Shown in pieces: positions 27,641 to 36,119 of a stretch of DNA of 64,000 nucleotides. The stretch lies in NCBI RefSeq assembly GCF_030010415.1, contig NZ_JASCSA010000005.1. One strand, written 5' to 3'. Below the pieces are notes generated by a model. The model searched no databases. It was not told the origin of the DNA and was given only the letters and a program-made list of their open reading frames with translations. Both the position numbers and the translations under genes were made by a program. The stretch comes from Cobetia amphilecti (GTDB taxonomy: Bacteria > Pseudomonadota > Gammaproteobacteria > Pseudomonadales > Halomonadaceae). Within the stretch, counting starts at the first letter, position 1. The number at the start of each line of letters is the position of its first letter.

Positions 27641-29347
27641 TCACACATCGAAGCCCGCCAGATGCCGCCATTCACCCCAGTGGATGGCGGCGTCGTAATC
27701 GAGCAGGCAACGCTCGAACCAGCGCGCGCCCAACCGCCAGTCGCCGCCGCCCTCCAGCCAGGCACCGGCCAGATACTTGCGCTCGGACCACGGCAACCAG
27801 CCTTCACGTACCAGCACCTGCATGGCCTTGTCGGCCCGGGCATCGCCGGTTCTCCCTTCGCTCCAGCGCGCAAAGGCGGCGTCATTTGCGGCGTCTTCCC
27901 GCAACGCAGCGCCATACCAGGCCGCGCGAGCCTCCTCATCCTTGTCACGCAGCATACGCTGCCAGCACTCGCGCTGCAGCACGATGGCCAGCAGCTGCTG
28001 ATTGATCGCCTCATCACCCGCCTCGCGGCGGCGGGCATCCAGTACCTGCAGAATGCGGCGCGGACTGATGCAACCCAGCGCCAGCCATGCTGCCAGTGGC
28101 CATGCATCCGCCGGGCGCGCCATCAATTGCATAGCGTCCAGCGTCTTCCCCGCCTCCCGCTGAGGTGCCAGCCCCGTCGGCACACCAGCGCCTTCGCCAT
28201 CGGCAGAGTGCGATCGCTGATAGGACGCCCCTTCTATCGAGTCGTCATCGCCCTTGCCGGCATCTCCCTTCGCCCAGGCCTTGCCCCACAGCAAGGTCGA
28301 CAGGTATGCGCGGGCTGGCTCCTCGCCGCCCAGCAGCTCCGCAAGCCTGGCAGTCGCCGGCTGCCAGGCTTGCGCCGAGCCACAGATGGCATCCAGCGGC
28401 GGAAAGCCACGCGAGGCAGAATCGGGCCACGGCGGCAGGGAATAGGGCAGTCCCTGCAAGGGTGACTGCGCTTCGCACAGGGCGCGCCACTGCTCATCGT
28501 TCAGCCCTGTCGGCAAAGCCTCGTGTTGAGACAGAGCCTCGCGCTGAGGGCGTGCCTGCAAGGTGCCGGGCGTCGGCGTCAACACAGCACAAGGCGGCAG
28601 CATCAGGTCGGCCACGCCAGCGTCATCGCCACCACTGGCGCGCAGCACCTGCGAGGCAAGCGCGGCGCAGGTCGCCAGGGCGTCATGATCGCCTGAAGCG
28701 CCTGTATCAGCAGAGGCTGTGCCAGCAAAACCTGTGTCAGCAGAGGCAGTGTCACGCAGAGTGAGATCACTGGAGGGAGCCGCACGCTCGTCTGCGACGC
28801 AGGACGCCTCATGCGCCACACGCAGGCGAGCCGTCTCTTCGCGGGGGAATCTGCCCGGCAGCAGGCGATCAAGCAACGGGCCATCCAGCAGCTGGCTGTC
28901 GAAGGCGATCTGGTCAGGGGGATGACAGTGGAGCCGGGTCGAGGCCGGCAGACGCCGTGAGAGCTGCTGCAGGGCGCGGCTGTCTTCCGGCGCGGCGGCG
29001 CGGCTGACTTCCAGGCACTGGACATCATGCTGGGCGACCTGCGTCAGTACTTCCTCGACGGGGTCCCCGACGCGCACCAGCAGGTCACTGCCGCGGCGCA
29101 GCAGCATGCCACGCAGGTTCATCAGGCTCTGCCACAACAGGCGCAGACGCGCGGGCCCCAAGCGCGGCAAGCCGTCGCTCGGCGTCAGCCAGCGACGGTC
29201 GAAGACATACATCACCAGCATCTGATGCGGGCGACGGGACAGGGGCAGCGCGAACAGCGGGTTGTCTTCCAGCCGCAGGTCGTGACGCAACCACACCAGA
29301 GAGGTTTCCGGTGCGTTGCCCGAATTCATGCTGGCGACCTCGTGCAT
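27641..29347 (-). CDS. Divergent DNA photolyase/cryptochrome-family protein
   Basis: A 568-residue protein. The N-terminal alpha/beta domain starts LVWLRHDLRLEDNPLFALPL, as in photolyases and Cry-DASH. A poorly conserved, repeat-containing insert (about residues 185-260) follows. The C-terminal FAD domain keeps WLALGCISPRRIL, SEGRTGDARADKAMQVL and DWRLGARWFERCLLDYD. The usual DYDxxxNxGNW is DYDAAIHWGEW, so the Asn near flavin N5 is His, and the usual Asn before the Trp is Glu. Thus light-driven repair cannot be taken for granted. Start at 29347 has CGGAG at 7 nt; 29329 is also possible. A paired TTGTACAA site overlaps the promoter. The DASH subgroup is a guess. Confidence 0.8.
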   Translation of the reverse strand: MHEVASMNSGNAPETSLVWLRHDLRLEDNPLFALPLSRRPHQMLVMYVFDRRWLTPSDGLPRLGPARLRLLWQSLMNLRGMLLRRGSDLLVRVGDPVEEVLTQVAQHDVQCLEVSRAAAPEDSRALQQLSRRLPASTRLHCHPPDQIAFDSQLLDGPLLDRLLPGRFPREETARLRVAHEASCVADERAAPSSDLTLRDTASADTGFAGTASADTGASGDHDALATCAALASQVLRASGGDDAGVADLMLPPCAVLTPTPGTLQARPQREALSQHEALPTGLNDEQWRALCEAQSPLQGLPYSLPPWPDSASRGFPPLDAICGSAQAWQPATARLAELLGGEEPARAYLSTLLWGKAWAKGDAGKGDDDSIEGASYQRSHSADGEGAGVPTGLAPQREAGKTLDAMQLMARPADAWPLAAWLALGCISPRRILQVLDARRREAGDEAINQQLLAIVLQRECWQRMLRDKDEEARAAWYGAALREDAANDAAFARWSEGRTGDARADKAMQVLVREGWLPWSERKYLAGAWLEGGGDWRLGARWFERCLLDYDAAIHWGEWRHLAGFDV

Positions 29348-29379
29348 GATGACTCCGTGGAACGTATGGCGTGCAATAT

Positions 29380-29408
29380 TTGTACAAGAAAATCGACATC
29401 TTGTACAA
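29380..29408 (-). promoter_or_regulatory. Paired TTGTACAA operator overlapping photolyase promoter
   Basis: The palindrome TTGTACAA occurs at 29380-29387 and 29401-29408, 21 bp apart (two helical turns). On the minus strand the first copy supplies a -35-like TTGTAC and the second a -10-like TACAAA, with about 18 bp between. Light-sensing MerR-type regulators (LitR/CarH) bind TGTACA repeats at photolyase and carotenoid promoters. The regulator gene is not in this window. Confidence 0.6.
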
Positions 29409-29449
29409 CACTTCACACGGTACATGTCGCGTTCCGGCGGGTCGGGCAT

Positions 29450-30062
29450 GCGCTGGCGAGGGGTGCAAGTGCGTGATACATTCGAGAGGTTAGGTCACGT
29501 TCCATCAATGTTTTCAACAAGATCGCGCAAGTGTCTCCACTCGAACACACACTTGTCATCCAGGGGCTTCAGGAGGAATACGGCCATGCTCGCAAGACAT
29601 GACATGACCGCACCAACCCGGCATATTCGCCGTCTGCCCGTCGCGGGCAGCCGGGGACGCGCTGCGGACCTCATCCCATCCTGGATGCTGGCACCCCGTG
29701 CCGTGCGACTCCCCTTCCTGACGGATCCGCCCCTTGCGACGGTAACGTCATGCCCGGAGCGATTGACGCGCTGAACCCGCGCCAGATCCTCCGTGCAGCC
29801 TGAGCCAGCCACTGCCAACCCTTGCTGCCGCGTGACGCATGTCGTGTCTCGCATGGCCCCATGAGAACGTCTTCCTGACAGAGTCTCGTGTGTCCGGCAC
29901 TTCATCGCGGCAACCTGCAGTGCGCTCGCCTATTCTGTCGGCACCCAGTGGCCGAAACTCCGCCTCCCGATCTCGAAGCTGGCAGTCCGGCCCTGAGCCT
30001 GTGTCTGCGCTGCCCACGAATGACGGACTACGTACTACAACAACGACTGGAGCGAGTCTTCC
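29450..30062. other. Long intergenic region before mrp operon
   Basis: About 600 bases separate the photolyase-like gene from mrpA. One 62-codon frame with a strong ribosome site (29586-29774) is listed separately. Otherwise I see no gene; the mrp promoter should be here, but I cannot place it. Confidence 0.4.
29586..29774 (+). CDS. Possible 62-residue small protein
   Basis: An ATG 9 nt after AGGAGG opens a 62-codon frame ending in TGA. The product starts MLARHDMTAPTRHIRRLPVA and is Arg/Pro-rich without a membrane segment or motif. The ribosome site is the only positive sign; the composition is what any GC-rich frame would give. Treat as unproven. Confidence 0.22.
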   Translation: MLARHDMTAPTRHIRRLPVAGSRGRAADLIPSWMLAPRAVRLPFLTDPPLATVTSCPERLTR

Positions 30063-32855
30063 ATGACCCTGCTGTTGATCGTGCTATTGCCGTTACTCGG
30101 TGCCCTGGTGCCCTTGATGGCCAGAAATCTGCCCCGTGCACGCCTTGCCTGGCTGACCGCGGTGGCACCTGCCCTAGCACTCGGTATCGCCGTCTTCCAC
30201 CTCGGAGACGTCTTCTCGGGCATGGTGCCCCAGTTCCATCTGCCCTGGATCGCGGAGCTGGGACTCAACCTGTCGCTGCGCTTCGATGGTCTGTCGGGGC
30301 TGTTCGTGCTGCTGATTCTCGGCATTGGCCTGCTGATCATCCTCTATTCCCGCTATTACCTGTCGGGCGAGGATTCGCTGGCACGCCTCTACAGCTTCCT
30401 GATGCTGTTCATGACCGCGATGCTCGGCATCGTGATGGCAGACAACCTGCTGCTGATGTGGGTGTTCTGGGAGCTGACCAGCCTGAGCTCCTTCCTGCTG
30501 ATCGGTTACTGGTACCAGCTGAGCGAGGCGCGCAAGGGCGCCCGCATGGCCCTGACCGTCACCGGCGCCGGGGGTCTGGCACTGCTGGCAGGTATCCTGG
30601 TCATCGGGCATATCGTCGGCAGCTACCAGTTCGATGACGTGCTGGCCGCGGCGGACCAGATCCGCTCCCACGAGCTCTATCCGGTCGCGCTGGTACTGGT
30701 GCTGCTGGGCGCCTTCACCAAGTCGGCCCAGTTCCCGTTCCAGTTCTGGCTGCCCCACGCGATGTCGGCACCGACGCCGGTATCCGCCTTCCTGCACTCC
30801 GCCACCATGGTCAAGGCCGGTGTCTTCCTGCTGGCGCGCATGCACCCGGTGCTCGCGGGGACAGACCTGTGGTTCTACATCGTCAGTCTGACCGGTCTTG
30901 CCACCCTGCTGTATGGCGCCTGGTTCGCGCTGATGAAGCAGGACCTCAAGGGCGTGCTGGCCTTCTCGACCATCAGTCACCTGGGCCTGATCACGCTGCT
31001 GTTCGGCTTCAACAGCCAGATGGCCGCCGTCGCGGGCCTGCTGCACATCATCAACCACGCCACCTTCAAGGCCTCGCTGTTCATGGCCGCCGGCATCGTC
31101 GATCACGAGTGCGGCACGCGTGACATCCGCAAGCTCAACGGCCTGTATCGCTACATGCCGCATACCACGGTGCTGGCGATGGTCGCCTCGGCCTCGATGG
31201 CCGGTGTGCCGCTGCTCAACGGCTTCCTGTCCAAGGAGATGTTCTTCGCCGAGAGCCTCGATGCCCAGCTGCTGGGCGGCCTGTCGTGGCTGATTCCGGC
31301 GCTGGCGACCCTCGGTGGCATCCTGTCGGTGGCCTACTCACTGCGCTTCATCCACGACGTCTTCTTCAATGGCGAGCCGAAGGATCTGCCCAAGACCCCG
31401 CATGAGCCGCCGCGCTACATGAAGCTGCCCATCGAGGTGCTGGTGCTGATCTGTCTGCTGGTCGGTATTCTGCCGTCGCTGGTGATCAAGGACCTGCTGG
31501 TCAGTGCCTCCGCCAGCGTGCTGGCCGGGCCGGTACCGGACTTCAGTCTCGCCATCTGGCACGGCTTCAATCTGCCGCTGCTGATGAGCGGTATCGCGCT
31601 GGCGGGCGGCGTCGCCGTCTATGCCCTGCGCCACCACCTCTATTCCTTCCAGCGCCAGTTCCGCGCCCGCAATGCCCTGCTGGTGTTCGAGGCCAACGTG
31701 CAACGCCTCGTCAAGCTTTCCGAGCGCAGCATGGACAGCTTCGAGAATGGCTCGCTGCAGCGCTACATGCTGTGGCTGCTGCTGACCGCGCTGCTGTTCG
31801 TCGGCATCGGCCTGCTGGCCGTGCCGCAACTGGGTGGAGAGCTTGAGCAACAGCCCTTCGATGGCATGCTGCTGACCGGCGCCGTGATCACCGGCCTGGC
31901 CGGCCTCGGTACCGCGATCACCCACCGCAAGCGTCTGATCTCGCTGCTGATGCTGTCCGTGGTCGGCCTGATGACCTCGCTGGCCTTCGCGCGCTTCGCC
32001 GCACCGGACCTGGCACTGACCCAGCTGGCGGTCGAGGTGGTGACGATGATCCTGCTGATGCTGGCGCTGTTCTTCCTGCCCCAGCGCACGCCCAAGGAAT
32101 CCAGCGCACGCCGCATCATGCGCGACGTGCTGCTGGCCAGTGCCTTCGGCGTGGTGGTGGCGAGCCTCAACTTCGCCATCCTGACCCGCCCGGTGGAGTC
32201 GATCTCCGACTTCTTCATGGCCAATGCGGTCTCCGGTGGCGGTGGCCATAACGTGGTCAACGTGATTCTGGTCGACTTCCGTGGCTTCGATACGCTGGGT
32301 GAGATCACCGTACTGGGCATCGCGGGCCTGGCGATCTTCAAGCTGCTCAACCGCCTGCGCCTGTTCATGCCGTCCAGTGACCTGGATGGACGTGGCTGGT
32401 CGCCGGATCGCCATCCGATGATCCTGGCCACCGTCTCCCAGACGCTGCTGCCGCTGGCACTGCTGGTCTCGGTCTACATCTTCCTGCGTGGCCACAATGC
32501 CCCGGGCGGCGGCTTCATCGCCGGCCTGGTGACGGCAGTGGCCATCATCCTGCTCTACATCGCGCGTGGCGTGGACTGGACGCAGCGCTGGCTGCGCTTC
32601 CCCTATCAGCCCGTCGCGGCGGCCGGGGTGTTGATCGCCGGCCTGACCGGCGCCGGCAGCTGGGTGTTCGGCTATCCGTTCCTGACATCCTCCTTCGGCC
32701 ACTTCACCCTGCCCGTCATCGGGGAAATCGAGCTGGCCACCGCGCTGCTGTTCGACCTCGGCGTCTACCTGACCGTGGTCGGCGCGACCCTGATGATTCT
32801 CGCCAATCTGGGCAAGCTGACGACTCCGCATCGCCCGACCAAGGAGAAGATGTGA
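30063..32855 (+). CDS. mrpA: Mrp Na+/H+ antiporter fused subunits A and B
   Basis: A 930-residue polytopic membrane protein. The first two thirds are a NuoL-like proton-channel subunit with PFQFWLPHAMSAPTPVSAFL and HIINHATFKASLFMAAG. The last 140 residues (RGHNAPGGGFIAGLVTAVAI onward) are the MrpB domain, so A and B are fused, as in Pseudomonas- and Sinorhizobium-type six-gene operons. The complex exports Na+ (or K+) for H+, supporting salt and alkaline tolerance. ATG at 30063 has GGAG upstream. The stop overlaps the mrpC start, and the genes run ABCDEFG. Confidence 0.95.
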   Translation: MTLLLIVLLPLLGALVPLMARNLPRARLAWLTAVAPALALGIAVFHLGDVFSGMVPQFHLPWIAELGLNLSLRFDGLSGLFVLLILGIGLLIILYSRYYLSGEDSLARLYSFLMLFMTAMLGIVMADNLLLMWVFWELTSLSSFLLIGYWYQLSEARKGARMALTVTGAGGLALLAGILVIGHIVGSYQFDDVLAAADQIRSHELYPVALVLVLLGAFTKSAQFPFQFWLPHAMSAPTPVSAFLHSATMVKAGVFLLARMHPVLAGTDLWFYIVSLTGLATLLYGAWFALMKQDLKGVLAFSTISHLGLITLLFGFNSQMAAVAGLLHIINHATFKASLFMAAGIVDHECGTRDIRKLNGLYRYMPHTTVLAMVASASMAGVPLLNGFLSKEMFFAESLDAQLLGGLSWLIPALATLGGILSVAYSLRFIHDVFFNGEPKDLPKTPHEPPRYMKLPIEVLVLICLLVGILPSLVIKDLLVSASASVLAGPVPDFSLAIWHGFNLPLLMSGIALAGGVAVYALRHHLYSFQRQFRARNALLVFEANVQRLVKLSERSMDSFENGSLQRYMLWLLLTALLFVGIGLLAVPQLGGELEQQPFDGMLLTGAVITGLAGLGTAITHRKRLISLLMLSVVGLMTSLAFARFAAPDLALTQLAVEVVTMILLMLALFFLPQRTPKESSARRIMRDVLLASAFGVVVASLNFAILTRPVESISDFFMANAVSGGGGHNVVNVILVDFRGFDTLGEITVLGIAGLAIFKLLNRLRLFMPSSDLDGRGWSPDRHPMILATVSQTLLPLALLVSVYIFLRGHNAPGGGFIAGLVTAVAIILLYIARGVDWTQRWLRFPYQPVAAAGVLIAGLTGAGSWVFGYPFLTSSFGHFTLPVIGEIELATALLFDLGVYLTVVGATLMILANLGKLTTPHRPTKEKM

Positions 32856-33211
32856 TGGAAGCCCTCTACGCCACTACCACCGGCCTGCTGGCCGCCTGCG
32901 GTGTCTACCTCACCCTGCGCGGCCGCACCTTCCCCGTCGTGGTCGGCCTGACGCTGCTGTCCTACGCCGTCAACCTGTTCCTGTTCTCCATGGGTGGCCT
33001 TGCGATGCACGGCAATCCAGCCGTGGTCGGTGCCGGCTCACCAGCAGCTGACCCGCTGCCCCAGGCGCTGGTGCTGACCGCCATCGTGATCGGCTTCGCC
33101 ATGACGGCCTTCGTGGTCATTCTGGCGATGCGCGCGCGCGGCGACCTGGGCAGTGACCACGTCAACGGCAATCGCCTGGATGATTCGAAAGAGAAAGAGG
33201 ACACCAAGTGA
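32855..33211 (+). CDS. mrpC: Mrp antiporter subunit C
   Basis: A 118-residue NuoK-like subunit with three membrane segments, including GLLAACGVYLTLRGRTFPVV and VVGLTLLSYAVNLFLFSMG, and the conserved DPLPQALVLTAIVIGFAMTA. The ATG shares its A with the mrpA stop (TGATG) and has AAGGAG at 8 nt. A GTG one codon earlier is a weaker start. Its polar C-terminal tail is normal for the family. Confidence 0.94.
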   Translation: MEALYATTTGLLAACGVYLTLRGRTFPVVVGLTLLSYAVNLFLFSMGGLAMHGNPAVVGAGSPAADPLPQALVLTAIVIGFAMTAFVVILAMRARGDLGSDHVNGNRLDDSKEKEDTK

Positions 33212-34752
33212 TGCTGCAACACCTGATTGTCCTTCCGATTGTCCTGCCGCTGCTGGTGGGGGCGGGCCTGCTGCTGAGTCGTGCCACCTCACCGACCTTG
33301 CGCCGCACGGTCAGCCTGGTGGCCCAGGCATTGATGGTGGCCATCGCCATCGCGCTGGTGGTGCAGGCCGGTGATGGCACCATCCGCTACTACGCGCTGG
33401 GCGACTGGCAGCCGCCGTTCGGGATCGTGCTGGTGCTGGATCGCCTGTCGGCGACCATGGTGCTGCTCAGCTCGCTGCTGGGCCTGCTGGCCTGTCTGTA
33501 CGCCACGGCGGGCATCGATGAGACCGGCTCCAACTTCCATGGCCTGTTCCTGCTGCAGCTGATGGGCATCAACGGCGCCTTCCTGACCGGCGACCTGTTC
33601 AACCTGTTCGTGTTCTTCGAGGTGCTGTTGATCGCCTCCTATGCCCTGCTGCTGCATGGCGGCAGCAAGGCACGCACGCTGTCGGCGCTGCACTATGTGG
33701 TGCTGAACCTGATGGGCTCGGCATTCTTCCTGATCGCGCTGGGTATCCTGTACGGCGTGACCGGCACCCTGAACATGGCCGACATGGCGGTCATCGTCAC
33801 TACGCTGGACCCGGGCCGTGCCGGTCTGATGGAAGCCGGTGGCCTGCTGTTGCTGGTGGTGTTCGGCCTCAAGGCGGCGATGCTGCCGCTGTACTTCTGG
33901 CTGCCACGCGCCTATGCCGCGGCCTCGGCGCCGGTGGCGGCGCTGTTCGCGATCATGACCAAGGTCGGCATCTATTCCATCCTGCGCGTCTACTCGCTGA
34001 TCTTCACCGACAACGCTGGCGCACTGGCGGACCTCGGTCGTGACTGGCTGTGGTGGGCGGGACTCGCCACCCTGGTGGTGGCGATGCTGGGCGTGCTCTC
34101 GGCGCGTGATCTGCGCACCCTGGTGGCCTATCTGGTGATGGTGTCGGTGGGTACGCTGCTGACGGCGCTGGGCATGAACACGATCGAGGCAGACAGCGCG
34201 CTGCTGTTCTACCTGATCCACTCGACGCTGGTCACCGGCGGGCTCTTCCTGCTGGTCGACGTGGTCGCCGGTCAGCGCGGCAAGGCCGGGGCACGCATCG
34301 TGCGCTCGCGCCCGCTGCTGCAGGCAGGCCTGCTGGGCGGCCTCTTCCTGATCGGCACCGCCGCCGCCGCCGGGCTGCCGCCGTTCTCGGGCGCCATCGG
34401 CAAGGCGCTGATTCTCGCCTCGGCGACGCCGGAGCAGCAGATCTGGCTGTGGCCGCTGCTGCTGCTGGCCGGTCTGTGCTCGCTGGTCGCCTGCTCACGC
34501 GCCGGTTCCAGCGTGTTCTGGCGCACCAGCAAGGCCGAACCCAGCGGCGAGCGCATCGGCGTAGCCCGTGGCATCGCCACTGGCGGGCTGATCTCGGCCG
34601 CGCTGATGCTGGTCATCTTCGCGGGGCCGCTGGCGAACTGGACCAAGGCCACCGCCGAGCAGCTGTCCAACCCGGCCCCCTATCTTGAATCCTTGCTCGG
34701 CAAGGACGCGGCACCGGAAACCGCACCGCCGCTGAAGGGAGATGTCTCATGA
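33211..34752 (+). CDS. mrpD: Mrp antiporter subunit D
   Basis: A 513-residue NuoM/N-like proton-channel subunit with about 14 membrane segments. Conserved elements include NGAFLTGDLFNLFVFFEVLLIASYAL, cut here into the key acid in FFEVLL, and AAMLPLYFWLPRAYAAASAP with the transport Lys and nearby MTKVGIYSILRV. ATG at 33211 shares its A with the mrpC stop. It couples proton flow to Na+ export with MrpA. The C-terminal tail is Pro/Glu-rich. Confidence 0.94.
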   Translation: MLQHLIVLPIVLPLLVGAGLLLSRATSPTLRRTVSLVAQALMVAIAIALVVQAGDGTIRYYALGDWQPPFGIVLVLDRLSATMVLLSSLLGLLACLYATAGIDETGSNFHGLFLLQLMGINGAFLTGDLFNLFVFFEVLLIASYALLLHGGSKARTLSALHYVVLNLMGSAFFLIALGILYGVTGTLNMADMAVIVTTLDPGRAGLMEAGGLLLLVVFGLKAAMLPLYFWLPRAYAAASAPVAALFAIMTKVGIYSILRVYSLIFTDNAGALADLGRDWLWWAGLATLVVAMLGVLSARDLRTLVAYLVMVSVGTLLTALGMNTIEADSALLFYLIHSTLVTGGLFLLVDVVAGQRGKAGARIVRSRPLLQAGLLGGLFLIGTAAAAGLPPFSGAIGKALILASATPEQQIWLWPLLLLAGLCSLVACSRAGSSVFWRTSKAEPSGERIGVARGIATGGLISAALMLVIFAGPLANWTKATAEQLSNPAPYLESLLGKDAAPETAPPLKGDVS

Positions 34753-35249
34753 TCAAGCCTCGTTCCCGTCTCTTGCCCACGCCGATGCTGTCGGTGCTGC
34801 TGCTGATCGTCTGGCTGATGCTGCAGAACAGCGTCGCGCCCGGTCAGATCCTGCTCGGGGCAGTGCTGGCCATCGCGATTCCCATCCTGACCTACCGCTT
34901 CTGGGAGCCGCAGCCCGACCTCCAGAAGCCCTGGCGGCTGATCAGCTACTTCCTGCGCGTGATCATGGACATCATCATCGCCAACCTGCAGGTGTCCTAC
35001 CTGATCCTCAATCCGCGCGCCAAGTTCCGTCCGGCCTTCGTGCGCTATCCGCTGGAGCTTGAGGAGAAGTTCCCGATCACCCTGCTGTCGAGCACCATCA
35101 CGCTGACGCCGGGCACGGTCTCGGCCTATCTGACGCTGGATGGTCGCCATCTGATCATCCACGCACTGGATGTCGAGGATGAGCAGGAGTTGATCGACGA
35201 GATCCGCCAGCGCTACGAGCGTCCGCTCAAGGAGATCTTCGAATGCTAG
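34749..35249 (+). CDS. mrpE: Mrp antiporter subunit E
   Basis: A 166-residue subunit with N-terminal membrane segments (LLLIVWLMLQNSVAPGQILL, then LAIAIPILTYRFW) and a cytosolic domain with ITLTPGTVSAYLTLDGRHLI, the MrpE signature. ATG overlaps the mrpD stop as ATGA, and GGGAG precedes it. It is needed for assembly of the complex. Confidence 0.93.
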   Translation: MIKPRSRLLPTPMLSVLLLIVWLMLQNSVAPGQILLGAVLAIAIPILTYRFWEPQPDLQKPWRLISYFLRVIMDIIIANLQVSYLILNPRAKFRPAFVRYPLELEEKFPITLLSSTITLTPGTVSAYLTLDGRHLIIHALDVEDEQELIDEIRQRYERPLKEIFEC

Positions 35250-35512
35250 ACATCGCCCTGTGGATCAGCATCGCGCTGTTCGCCGCCTCGCTGGTGCTCA
35301 ACGTCTTCCGGCTCGCCATCGGGCCGGACCTGCCGGACCGCATTCTGGCGGTGGACACCATGTACGTGAACTCCATCGCCCTGATCGTGCTGTTCGGCAT
35401 CCAGCTCAACAGCAAGTCCTACTTCGAGGCGGCGCTGTTGATCGCCATGCTCGGTTTCGTCAGCACCGTGGCAGTCTGCAAGTACCTGCTGCGCGGCGAC
35501 ATCATCGAATGA
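35243..35512 (+). CDS. mrpF: Mrp antiporter subunit F
   Basis: An 89-residue three-helix subunit. It contains NVFRLAIGPDLPDRILAVDT, the conserved polar loop with essential Asp, and NSIALIVLFGIQ. It overlaps mrpE by 7 bases and has AAGGAGATC upstream. It may carry a second ion path, as proposed for related MrpF proteins. Confidence 0.93.
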   Translation: MLDIALWISIALFAASLVLNVFRLAIGPDLPDRILAVDTMYVNSIALIVLFGIQLNSKSYFEAALLIAMLGFVSTVAVCKYLLRGDIIE

Positions 35513-35530
35513 CCTGAGCGGAGACTCCCC

Positions 35531-35932
35531 ATGCCCACCTGGTTCTATCCTGTCCTCGAAGGCGTGATCGCCTTCTTCCTGGTTGCCGGCGGCCTGTTTG
35601 CCTTCATCGGCTCTCTGGGACTGACGCACCTCAAGGACTTCTACATGCGCCTGCACGGCCCCAGCAAGACCACCACGCTGGGGGTCGGCTGCGTGCTGAT
35701 GGCGTCGATGATCTACTTCCGCGCCACCACCGGCCACTTCAGCTTTCAGGAAATGCTGGTGTCCATCTTCCTGTTCATTACCGCCCCCGTGACCGCTCAC
35801 CTGCTGTCCAAGGCGGCGCTGCACCAGAAGCTGGTGGCGGACAGCCGTACACGCAACGTGCCGGAGCGACTCGAAGTCGCCGAGGAGCCGGACGAGGTCA
35901 ACGCCGAGTCCAGCGAATCCCGCCTGCCGTGA
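35531..35932 (+). CDS. mrpG: Mrp antiporter subunit G
   Basis: A 133-residue subunit with three membrane segments and the signature IGSLGLTHLKDFYMRLHGPS, followed by TTTLGVGCVLMASMIYF. The C-terminus is extended and acidic (EEPDEVNAESSESRLP). GGAG lies about 9 nt before the ATG. It is the last gene of the operon; a strong terminator follows 110 bases later. Confidence 0.93.
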   Translation: MPTWFYPVLEGVIAFFLVAGGLFAFIGSLGLTHLKDFYMRLHGPSKTTTLGVGCVLMASMIYFRATTGHFSFQEMLVSIFLFITAPVTAHLLSKAALHQKLVADSRTRNVPERLEVAEEPDEVNAESSESRLP

Positions 35933-36045
35933 TCGGCTCTCGGCTATCGCCAGGCAGGCCCTCATCAAGCGGGGCCAAGCCACGAGGGCGGATTCACGAG
36001 CGCTGATTCGCAGGAGCGGATTCACGAACAGCAGGCCAGCAACAT

Positions 36046-36083
36046 GAAAACGCCCCACCAGTGATGACTGGTGGGGCGTTTTC
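36046..36083. terminator. Bidirectional terminator between mrp operon and hemH
   Basis: A perfect 17-bp stem (36046-36062 with 36067-36083) with a GATG loop has four A on one side and four T on the other, so it can end both the mrp transcript and the convergent hemH transcript. Confidence 0.9.
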
Positions 36084-36119
36084 ATTTCTCGGGCAATGGC
36101 AGTATGACGGGCTTGCTCG

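Noticed and set aside
31338..32831. Long minus-strand frame opposite mrpA
   Set aside because: The product is Gln/His/Asp-rich, the typical reverse translation of membrane-protein codons, and lies wholly within the mrpA coding region.
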